A program made the position numbers and the translations under genes. Below the pieces are notes generated by a model, which was given only the letters and a program-made list of their open reading frames with translations, was not told where the DNA came from and made no database searches. 10,637 nt of DNA from Chitinophagaceae bacterium (GTDB lineage: Bacteria > Bacteroidota > Bacteroidia > Chitinophagales > Chitinophagaceae): contig JAFMJX010000051.1 of the NCBI GenBank assembly GCA_017853235.1, forward strand, positions 1 to 10,637, read 5' to 3'. Positions within the stretch are counted from its first letter, which is position 1. Each line of letters starts with the position of its first letter. This document shows positions 1 to 6,206 of this stretch, one piece after another.

Positions 1-275
1 TTATATTTTTAGGGCTCTATTTATTTTTCTTATTTAGATTGATTCGAATAGCCGAAAGACAAAGAAGTACTTTTTCAAGAGTTTACGCATATAGTGTGGT
101 TGGTATTTTCTTTTTTCATATTGCTGTAAACATTAGTATGACTATTGGATTGTTTCCTGTAGTAGGAATCCCATTACCATTAATAAGTTACGGAGGATCT
201 TCCTTACTTACCTTTACCGTATTGGTATTTATTTTATTAAGACTAGACGCCGACAGGCAAATGGTACTTCGTTAA
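1..275 (+). CDS. rodA: Rod shape-determining protein RodA, C-terminal part (5' truncated by window edge)
   Basis: This is the last 90 codons of a SEDS-family (FtsW/RodA/SpoVE) integral membrane protein; the reading frame is open from base 3 and continues upstream of the window. SEDS proteins are peptidoglycan glycosyltransferases that work with a class B PBP in the inner membrane. The visible part has two or three hydrophobic segments and the hallmark SEDS loop VGIPLPLISYGGSS at about bases 160-202, followed by a last membrane helix and a short basic tail. The C-terminus ends soon after the last helix, as in RodA; FtsW often has a longer tail, so RodA is preferred over FtsW, but the family alone is certain. 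A TTG at base 39 could be mistaken for a start, but coding continues in frame upstream of it. The MBL-fold gene follows after 13 bp, so the two are probably co-transcribed. Confidence 0.88.
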   Translation, partial: IFLGLYLFFLFRLIRIAERQRSTFSRVYAYSVVGIFFFHIAVNISMTIGLFPVVGIPLPLISYGGSSLLTFTVLVFILLRLDADRQMVLR

Positions 276-288
276 ACTTTTTCTATTT

Positions 289-1044
289 ATGCGCATTCAT
301 CCTTTATCCGAGGGTAGTTTTACCATTGATCACACCAAAGTGTTTGTCCCTTTTAGCGCTTCAGAAAATAGCATAGTGGATAAAGGAAGTTTATTGGTAG
401 AAATTCAACCTTTTGTAGTGATTACACAAAACGATATCATCTTATTGGATACCGGACTGGGATATACCCGTTCTAATGGAACATTGCAAATTCATGAAAA
501 TTTAATGGCATTAGGGATTGATCCTTCTTCCGTCACCAAAGTTTTTATGAGCCATTTGCATAAAGATCACGCAGGAGGACTTAGTTACGTACATGCCCAA
601 CATGGGGATCGATTCATTAGTTTTCCTTATGCTACACATTACATTCAAAGAAGAGAATATGAATTAGCGTTAACAAAAGCGAGCGCTTCTTATATCATAG
701 ATCAAGTGGGTATCTTAGATGAATTTAGCAAAGTCTCATGGCTAACTGAAGATCAAGGGGTCATAGACAATTTGATTCATTACCAATTAACTGCTGGGCA
801 TAGTTTATACCATCAAGTGGCATGGATCAAAGAACATGGAGAAACGATATTTTTTGGAGGAGATGTAGCACCACAATTACAACAAATGAAATCCAGATTT
901 GTAGCGAAATATGACTTTGATGGCAAAACGGCCATGCAATGGAGACAACAATGGTGGGAAAAAGGCCAACAAGAAGCTTGGGAATTTGCCTTTTACCATG
1001 ATATCAAAACACCCACCTACCAGCATCAAACAAACATTCATTAG
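289..1044 (+). CDS. MBL-fold metallo-hydrolase
   Basis: A 251-residue protein of the metallo-beta-lactamase fold superfamily, about the size of a single MBL domain. The metal-binding set is complete: SHLHKDHAGG carries H89, H91, D93 and H94; H171 lies in TAGHSLYHQ; D192 lies in FFGGD; and H237 in FYHD probably completes the dinuclear site. LLDTGLG at 52-58 is the usual N-terminal strand. There is no signal peptide or membrane segment, so it should be cytoplasmic. The pattern (HxHxDH, then an FPxAxxYxQRREYE-like stretch at 112-125) resembles the lactonase-like MBL branch, but the substrate cannot be read from the sequence, and hydrolysis of lactones, thioesters or other esters are all open. 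It follows rodA by 13 bp on the same strand and precedes ppc by 66 bp, so it is probably in the rodA transcript. The ATG at 289 gives a family-like start. Confidence 0.88.
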   Translation: MRIHPLSEGSFTIDHTKVFVPFSASENSIVDKGSLLVEIQPFVVITQNDIILLDTGLGYTRSNGTLQIHENLMALGIDPSSVTKVFMSHLHKDHAGGLSYVHAQHGDRFISFPYATHYIQRREYELALTKASASYIIDQVGILDEFSKVSWLTEDQGVIDNLIHYQLTAGHSLYHQVAWIKEHGETIFFGGDVAPQLQQMKSRFVAKYDFDGKTAMQWRQQWWEKGQQEAWEFAFYHDIKTPTYQHQTNIH

Positions 1045-1090
1045 GAATCAATACTAGCAAGGGTTTCAGCGATGCTACCCTTTTTTGCAC

Positions 1091-1098
1091 TACCTTTA
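1091..1098 (+). promoter_or_regulatory. Possible Bacteroidota -7 box upstream of ppc
   Basis: TACCTTTA matches the Bacteroidota -7 consensus TAnnTTTG at all fixed positions except the final G, and lies 12 bp before the ATG at 1111. No TTG was found at the expected -33 spacing. In AT-rich DNA such near-matches occur by chance, so this is weak support for a ppc promoter and for the 1111 start. Confidence 0.28.
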
Positions 1099-1110
1099 TG
1101 GTACTGCATT

Positions 1111-3702
1111 ATGTCAAACAATTTTAATTTTTATTCCAGTCAGTTTCGAAAAAATGTTTCTGATAAATATATTATCTATAATAGTTTATTCGCTGCACTT
1201 CCGTATTCGGGTATTGCCAATGTAGGAGCCTTGCTGCCTATTTTATTGCAAACCTGCGAAGAGGGATTTAGTAAAGAGAAAACACCCATTGAAATTGTTG
1301 ACTATTTTTTCAAACAACACACTTATGTTGACAATGAAAAAGAAAAATTAGACCATTTATTCAAATATGTTCAATACATAGAACGTCAAGTAGTGTTATT
1401 TGATGCTATCGAAGATGCTGCTTTTACCAGCATGAACGATATAGAAGGGAAAGGAAGTTTAAAGTCTTTATTTAGAGAAGCAGACATGTTAGGCCAAAAA
1501 CTTGCTTTAAAAGAAAAATTAAATTCTTTTAAAGTGCGCATAGTTTTAACAGCACATCCCACCCAGTTTTATCCAGCCAATGTTTTAGGTATCATTCATG
1601 ATATGGGACAGTCAATAAGTAAAAATGATTTTAATACTATTAATCAATACATTCAACAATTAGGGCTTACTCCATTTTTTAATAAAAAACAACCTACCCC
1701 AGTAGATGAAGCGACTAATTTAATGTGGTATTTGGAAAATGTATTTTATAATGCAATCGGAAACATTTATTCCCATATTGTCAAAGAAATGTTTAATGAC
1801 CAATATGAGGAAGAAAACCCATTTATAGAATTAGGTTTTTGGCCAGGAGGAGATCGTGATGGCAATCCATTTGTGAATGCGGCCACTACATTAAAAGTAG
1901 CCAGTGCATTAAGAAGTAGCATTGTAGTTTGTTATTACAGAGATGTTAGAAAATTAAAACGTAAACTTACCTTTACTGGTGTGGACATTTTAATCAATGA
2001 ATTAGAAGCTACTTTATATGAAAATGTATTTAGACCTAATAATACCAATCCAATATCAAAGCAAGAATTAATAGATTGTCTTACCACCATCAGAACTAAA
2101 TTAATTCAGGAAGATTATTCATTGTATTTATCAAAATTAGATAGCTTACTTCATAAGGTGCAAATATTTGGCACTCATTTTGCTTCATTAGATATTCGAC
2201 AAGACAGTCGTATTCATCGATCTGTATTAATGAGTATCCATGAACATCTTAAGTCTACGCAAGGAGTTGGTATACTACCTGATGACTATGAAATGCTTTC
2301 CGAAGAGGCGCAAATAGATGCTTTGCAACATATTTCTGGTGCAATTAATTGTGACAATATAAACGAAGGTATCACCAAAGACACCCTAGAAAGTATCCAA
2401 GCGATTAAATTCATTCAAAGCACAAATGGTATAGCAAGTTGTCATCGCTATATTATTAGTAATTGTCAATCAGCAGTAAATGTGATTGAACTATATACTT
2501 TATTTAATTTGTTGGGCTGGGAAAAAACACTTTCTTCCATTGACATGGTTCCTTTATTTGAAACCATTGATGATTTAGCTGCTGCAGAAAGCATCATGGA
2601 AACACTTTACACCAATCCCAATTATCAAGATCATCTAAAGCATAGAAAGGGCCAACAACCTATTATGTTAGGATTTAGTGATGGCACCAAAGATGGCGGA
2701 TACCTCCAAGCCAACTGGAGTATTTATACTGCAAAAGAGAGATTGACTTCTGTTTCTAGAAAACATAATGTAGTAGTGAAATTTTTTGATGGCCGAGGTG
2801 GGCCACCATCTCGAGGAGGCGGAAAAACCAATCAATTTTACGCATCCATGGGCAATCAAATTGAAAATCAAGAAATTCAATTAACTGTTCAAGGACAAAC
2901 TATTACCTCCAATTTTGGAACTATACAATCTGCACAATATAATTTAGAACAATTATTAAGCGCCGGTTTGAGCAATGAAATATTTGCTACCACAAAATCT
3001 AATATTACAACCGAACATCGTGCTATTTTAGAAGAATTAGGACACCTTAGCTATGTCACCTATCAACAATTAAAACAACATCCTTCTTTTTTACCCTACT
3101 TACAAAAATTTAGTCCATTAAATTATTATGGGAAAAGTAATATTGCAAGCCGTCCAACTAAAAGAGGCCAAACAGATACTTTAGCGTTCAATGATTTGCG
3201 CGCAATTCCTTTTGTAGGAAGTTGGAGTCAATTAAAACAAAATGTACCAGGATATTTTGGAGTAGGAACTGCTTTGCAAGTATTCAAAGAAAAAGGGAAA
3301 TGGAAAGAAGTTGAAAGTTTATACCAGACTGTTCCTTTTTTTAGAACCCTTATTGATAATAGTATGATGAGCATGGTAAAGTCAAATTTTTCAATCACTA
3401 AATATATCGATTCAGATCCCGAATTTAGCCCAATACGAAATATCATAAAAGAAGAGTTTAATTTAACAACACAGTTGTATTTAGAACTGACTCAAACTAA
3501 GAGCTTAATGGAAAATGATACTCTAGCGAAACATTCTATTTTATTTAGAGATCGCATTGTGCTTCCACTATTGACGATACAACAATATGCATTGTGTAAA
3601 TTACAAGAAACTCCTAAAGAAGAAGTATTAAAAATTGCTTACGAAAAATTATTAACGCGCACCATGTTTGGTGTAATTAATGCTGCAAGAAATTCTGCTT
3701 AA
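1111..3702 (+). CDS. ppc: Phosphoenolpyruvate carboxylase
   Basis: PEPC converts PEP and bicarbonate to oxaloacetate and phosphate in the cytoplasm, refilling the TCA cycle. The 863-residue product has the family's landmarks in order: TAHPTQ with the catalytic His at 149; GGDRDGNP at 246-253; LDIRQDSR with R363; GFSDGTKDGG at 521-530 with K527; the mobile glycine-rich loop GRGGPPSRGGG at 561-571; and RAIPFVGSW from R697. The C-terminus is NAARNSA, keeping the Asn that contacts the aspartate/malate effector in E. coli PEPC but lacking the usual terminal Gly. R568 matches the loop Arg also used for aspartate inhibition, so feedback control is plausible. Asp560 stands where E. coli has His579. 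An in-frame ATG at 1072 would add a hydrophobic 13-residue leader untypical of a cytosolic enzyme; the ATG at 1111 (MSNNFNFYSSQFRKNVSDKY) fits better. Its stop overlaps that of the convergent glycosylase gene. Confidence 0.95.
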   Translation: MSNNFNFYSSQFRKNVSDKYIIYNSLFAALPYSGIANVGALLPILLQTCEEGFSKEKTPIEIVDYFFKQHTYVDNEKEKLDHLFKYVQYIERQVVLFDAIEDAAFTSMNDIEGKGSLKSLFREADMLGQKLALKEKLNSFKVRIVLTAHPTQFYPANVLGIIHDMGQSISKNDFNTINQYIQQLGLTPFFNKKQPTPVDEATNLMWYLENVFYNAIGNIYSHIVKEMFNDQYEEENPFIELGFWPGGDRDGNPFVNAATTLKVASALRSSIVVCYYRDVRKLKRKLTFTGVDILINELEATLYENVFRPNNTNPISKQELIDCLTTIRTKLIQEDYSLYLSKLDSLLHKVQIFGTHFASLDIRQDSRIHRSVLMSIHEHLKSTQGVGILPDDYEMLSEEAQIDALQHISGAINCDNINEGITKDTLESIQAIKFIQSTNGIASCHRYIISNCQSAVNVIELYTLFNLLGWEKTLSSIDMVPLFETIDDLAAAESIMETLYTNPNYQDHLKHRKGQQPIMLGFSDGTKDGGYLQANWSIYTAKERLTSVSRKHNVVVKFFDGRGGPPSRGGGKTNQFYASMGNQIENQEIQLTVQGQTITSNFGTIQSAQYNLEQLLSAGLSNEIFATTKSNITTEHRAILEELGHLSYVTYQQLKQHPSFLPYLQKFSPLNYYGKSNIASRPTKRGQTDTLAFNDLRAIPFVGSWSQLKQNVPGYFGVGTALQVFKEKGKWKEVESLYQTVPFFRTLIDNSMMSMVKSNFSITKYIDSDPEFSPIRNIIKEEFNLTTQLYLELTQTKSLMENDTLAKHSILFRDRIVLPLLTIQQYALCKLQETPKEEVLKIAYEKLLTRTMFGVINAARNSA

Positions 3703-4301
3703 ACGGCTCCCCCATCCTTCCAATTCCATAGATGCAAACAGGCATAGGTTTTATAAGGCTCCCATGACTTTGCTTTAGCTAACATTTTGGATTGCAATTC
3801 TTTCTTGGTGCTGTATTTAAATCGATACAGCTTTATCATAGCTTGTTGAATTCCTAAGTCATCTACTGCGAAAACATTTTCATGGCCCAAACTAAACATA
3901 AGCAACATTTCTACTGTCCATTTTCCCACACCCTTTATTTGCACCAGTAAATCAATTACTTCTTCGGGAGACATTTGATATAATTTTTTATCTGTCAAAT
4001 CATTTTCTATAAAAAATTTAGCCACGTTTTTAACATACCCAATCTTTGAAAAGCTCAAACCAATAGCCCTTAATTGATCTTCCCGAGTATCTATTACCTG
4101 CTGACAACTAGGTTCCTTTTTTTCATAAATGGCTAAAAATCTTTCAAAAATAATTTTAGCCACTTTAGTACTCAACTGCTGACTAATAATGCTTGCGATT
4201 AATCTAATGGGAGTATTTTTCCTACGCTTTAAGAGATGGGTATCCATTGCTAATAAAGGGGCCAATTTGGAATCCTTTTTTAAATGTGATTTATAACTCA
4301 T
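3699..4301 (-). CDS. DNA-3-methyladenine glycosylase, AlkA/Mag-like (HhH-GPD superfamily)
   Basis: A 200-residue helix-hairpin-helix GPD-type base-excision enzyme, expected to cut the N-glycosidic bond of alkylated purines in DNA. The helix-hairpin-helix is LVQIKGVGKWTVEMLL at 119-134, followed by VFAVDDLGIQQ. D148, the second Asp, aligns with catalytic Asp238 of E. coli AlkA (PDDYLIKQ). The later WEPYKTYACLHLWNW at 180-194 matches AlkA WKPWRSYALLHIWY, which separates this branch from Nth and MutY; there is no Fe-S cysteine cluster. At 200 residues it lacks the N-terminal AlkA domain and is closer in size to yeast Mag-type single-domain enzymes. The gene converges on ppc with stop codons overlapping by 4 bp (3699-3702), so no separate terminator fits between them. 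The start ATG at 4299-4301 is the first in frame; 132 bp separate it from the divergent next gene. Confidence 0.9.
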   Translation of the reverse strand: MSYKSHLKKDSKLAPLLAMDTHLLKRRKNTPIRLIASIISQQLSTKVAKIIFERFLAIYEKKEPSCQQVIDTREDQLRAIGLSFSKIGYVKNVAKFFIENDLTDKKLYQMSPEEVIDLLVQIKGVGKWTVEMLLMFSLGHENVFAVDDLGIQQAMIKLYRFKYSTKKELQSKMLAKAKSWEPYKTYACLHLWNWKDGGAV

Positions 4302-4306
4302 GAATG

Positions 4307-4314
4307 CAAATTAA
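4307..4314 (-). promoter_or_regulatory. Possible -7 box of the AlkA-like gene
   Basis: Read on the minus strand this is TTAATTTG, one mismatch from TAnnTTTG, ending 5 nt before the ATG. If used, it would give a nearly leaderless mRNA, as proposed for gatB at the other end of the window. There is no clear TTG -33 element, and one-mismatch boxes are frequent in AT-rich DNA. Confidence 0.22.
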
Positions 4315-4433
4315 GCTCATTTTAAATATTTATCTTAACTTTTCGAAAGGATTTGAATGTCAGGCAATTTAATTAACTTAAAACTATCTGTCTCTTATAA
4401 TTCAACTTTTTATCAAATATTAAAAATAATGCT

Positions 4434-4871
4434 ATGAAAAAATATTGGTTACCCATTTTAATGATGCTTGTTTTAAATAACATTTCTCTTTTAGGAAAAA
4501 GTCAAAACAAAGATGAACAAGCTATACGTGACATTTTAAATCATCAAATAAAATCTTGGAATAGTGGACAAATGGATGCTTTTATGGAGGGTTATTGGAA
4601 AAATGATAGCTTAGTTTTTATTGGAAGCAATGGGCCAACCTATGGCTATGCAAAAACCTTAGCGAATTATAAAAAAAATTATCCCGATGTGAACTACATG
4701 GGCACTCTTGCCTTTGAAATTATACAAATAAGACCCCTAAACAGCGACCATTATTTTGTGATAGGCAAATGGCATTTAAGTAGAAAAGTAGGTGATGCAG
4801 GAGGTGTGTATACTTTGTTGTTTAAAAAAATTCAGGGCAAATGGAATATCATTGCAGATCATAGTAGTTAA
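4434..4871 (+). CDS. Secreted DUF4440 / NTF2-like (SnoaL-type) family protein
   Basis: A 145-residue protein with an N-terminal export signal: MKK, a hydrophobic core over about residues 5-20 and a probable cleavage site around GKSQ/NK at 22-25. No lipobox cysteine is seen, so it should be periplasmic or secreted. The mature part of about 120 residues resembles the DUF4440/NTF2-like cone fold: a first helix DEQAIRDILNHQIKSWNSG, an amphipathic helix with MDAFMEGYW, strands with DSLVFIGSNGPTYGY, a Tyr-Pro-rich segment, and closing strands YTLLFKKIQGKWNIIADHSS. Such folds can be enzymes or binding proteins, and nothing in the sequence selects a ligand. It appears to be a single-gene unit, ending 9 bp before the convergent small membrane-protein gene. 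A TAACTTTT near-box at 4336-4343 is about 90 bp upstream and unconvincing as its promoter. Confidence 0.82.
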   Translation: MKKYWLPILMMLVLNNISLLGKSQNKDEQAIRDILNHQIKSWNSGQMDAFMEGYWKNDSLVFIGSNGPTYGYAKTLANYKKNYPDVNYMGTLAFEIIQIRPLNSDHYFVIGKWHLSRKVGDAGGVYTLLFKKIQGKWNIIADHSS

Positions 4872-4880
4872 TGCATGTGA

Positions 4881-5108
4881 TTAATCCTTTTTTAAATGCG
4901 CTCCCCATATTTTATATAAAGCATAAGCCAGAACGACTACACTTGTGAATGCAAAAATGTAAAATAAAGTATTACTCCACTTCCAGTGGTCTTCTACAAA
5001 AGCATAACCCCACATGATTCCAATAGTAGTGTTCAATACCATGATGACTAAAGCAATGCCAATACTTCTGGAAATACGATTCAAAAAAGCCATTACTTCA
5101 GGATCCAT
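4881..5108 (-). CDS. Small two-helix membrane protein, function unknown
   Basis: A 75-residue protein that I cannot assign to a named family. It has two hydrophobic helices, at about residues 16-36 (IGIALVIMVLNTTIGIMWGYAF) and 46-66 (TLFYIFAFTSVVVLAYALYKIW), joined by a short charged turn VEDHWKW, with a basic C-terminal tail HLKKD. The N-terminus MDPEVMAFLNRISR is amphipathic. It lies 10 bp downstream of the M23 peptidase gene on the same strand and is probably made from the same mRNA, so it may act at the inner membrane with that peptidase; this is inference from position only. Length, composition and tight operon spacing argue that it is a real gene rather than a chance frame. It converges on the DUF4440-like gene with a 9 bp gap. 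Confidence 0.75.
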   Translation of the reverse strand: MDPEVMAFLNRISRSIGIALVIMVLNTTIGIMWGYAFVEDHWKWSNTLFYIFAFTSVVVLAYALYKIWGAHLKKD

Positions 5109-5118
5109 AATAAAAGTA

Positions 5119-6090
5119 TTAGTCTAAACTTTGTTTGTTTGCCGCTGCCGCTTTTAATATTCTATCAAATTGAGCTGGCGTTAAATCATTATAAAAATAA
5201 TACACTGGATCTACTTTTATGCCACGCTTAATGACTTCATAATGACAATGAGGCCCGGTGCTCTTTCCGGTATTTCCAATATATCCAATGACTTCACCTC
5301 TTTTAACAGACTGCCCTGCTTTAGCTTTAATACGTGCCATATGCCCATACAAAGTTTGATATCCAAAGCCATGATTGATCACCACTTTATTGCCATAACC
5401 ATCCGTATTAAAACCAGCTATTTGTACCACTCCATCTGCAGTCGCATAAATGGGCGTCCCTGTAGGAGCTGTAAAATCAAGTCCTGCATGTAAACGATAA
5501 TCTTTGTATAAAGGATCTATTCGATATCCAAAACCCGAAGCGACTCTGCTTAAATTTTTATTACTCACTGGCTGAATAGCAGGAATGGCTTTTAATAGTT
5601 TTTCTTTATTTTTCACCATGGAAGTGATTTCTAAAAAGGACTTGTCTTGAAAAGAAGTGCGAATACTTAAGTTGTTCAACTGATCAATCATGTTTTGAAG
5701 TAAATCTGAATTAGATAAATTCTGAATCATCTTTGCTTCTTTTAATGCTTCTATATCCTTTAATCGAGCGCTATCAGGAATGGGGCTAGACTCAAAAATA
5801 GAGCGATACACTTCATTATCCCTACTTTCCAACTCGGTCATTTGTAATTCCAATTGCTTAAGCCTTTGTTGAATCAAGCTATAATTTGCCTTATAACTTT
5901 CATTTTGTTGACGAAGTAATTTTTCCTTGGGAGAATCGATATACTGAAATAAAATAGCTACAATCACCACCCCTGTCACAATGGAAGCAGCAATAAATCC
6001 AAAAAGCTGCAATAGCCTTACTTTCAAGGGGGTATCCACCTTCTCAAATCGAAGGGTATGTGTATTAAAGTAGTATTTAATTTTCTTCAT
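5119..6090 (-). CDS. M23 family (LytM/Gly-Gly endopeptidase type) metallopeptidase, membrane anchored
   Basis: A 323-residue zinc peptidase expected to cut peptide cross-links in peptidoglycan in the periplasm. It starts with a basic cytoplasmic tail of about 27 residues (MKKIKYYFNTHTLRFEKVD), then one membrane helix at about 28-50 as a signal anchor with no cleavage site. A coiled-coil-like region rich in Leu, Gln and Glu covers about 55-165, and the LytM domain spans about 185-297. The zinc and catalytic residues are all present: H201 and D205 (HAGLD), H250 (LYGHM), and H281 and H283 (HCHYE). The coiled coil followed by LytM resembles other envelope M23 proteins, but intact ligands mean that this one is probably active, unlike degenerate EnvC/NlpD-type activators. 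It heads a two-gene unit with the small membrane protein and is divergent from alaS, an arrangement I recall as common in Bacteroidota. Confidence 0.92.
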   Translation of the reverse strand: MKKIKYYFNTHTLRFEKVDTPLKVRLLQLFGFIAASIVTGVVIVAILFQYIDSPKEKLLRQQNESYKANYSLIQQRLKQLELQMTELESRDNEVYRSIFESSPIPDSARLKDIEALKEAKMIQNLSNSDLLQNMIDQLNNLSIRTSFQDKSFLEITSMVKNKEKLLKAIPAIQPVSNKNLSRVASGFGYRIDPLYKDYRLHAGLDFTAPTGTPIYATADGVVQIAGFNTDGYGNKVVINHGFGYQTLYGHMARIKAKAGQSVKRGEVIGYIGNTGKSTGPHCHYEVIKRGIKVDPVYYFYNDLTPAQFDRILKAAAANKQSLD

Positions 6091-6109
6091 TTGAAATACC
6101 CGATTATTT

Positions 6110-6133
6110 GGCTTTAATGGCCATAAAAAAGCC
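6110..6133. repeat. Short inverted repeat between the divergent M23 and alaS genes
   Basis: GGCTTT (6110-6115) and AAAGCC (6128-6133) form a 6 bp inverted repeat around a centred palindrome ATGGCCAT (6117-6124). It sits in the 5' leader region of the M23 gene and just upstream of the alaS -7 box at 6143. It could be a small operator or a leader hairpin; it is short enough to be chance. Confidence 0.3.
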
Positions 6134-6142
6134 CCAATTCCT

Positions 6143-6150
6143 TACCTTTG
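6143..6150 (+). promoter_or_regulatory. Bacteroidota -7 promoter box for alaS
   Basis: TACCTTTG is an exact match to the TAnnTTTG consensus bound by the Bacteroidota primary sigma factor. Transcription would start at about 6154-6158, giving a leader of roughly 50 nt before the alaS ATG. No TTG lies at the usual -33 spacing, so the call rests on the -7 box and its position alone. Confidence 0.6.
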
Positions 6151-6206
6151 AGGTCATTTAAAATGCGATACAAATATAGCTTTTTAATTTAGGACACTGC
6201 TTAAAA

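Noticed and set aside
1072..1110. Upstream ATG extending PEPC by 13 residues
   Set aside because: It adds a hydrophobic MLPFFALPLWYCI leader unlike cytosolic PEPC, and the ATG at 1111 gives the family-like N-terminus; a weak -7 box at 1091 also lies between them.
2668..3446. Open frames on the minus strand inside ppc (70 and 72 codons)
   Set aside because: They lie entirely within the strongly conserved ppc coding region, have no family resemblance, and are antisense shadows.
4869..4895. Possible shared terminator between the convergent DUF4440-like and small membrane-protein genes (TTAAT...ATTAA followed by T-run)
   Set aside because: The stem is only 5 A-T pairs with no G-C, too weak to call in AT-rich DNA.
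5242..5493. Plus-strand open frame of 83 codons inside the M23 gene
   Set aside because: It is antisense to the LytM catalytic domain and encodes nothing recognisable.
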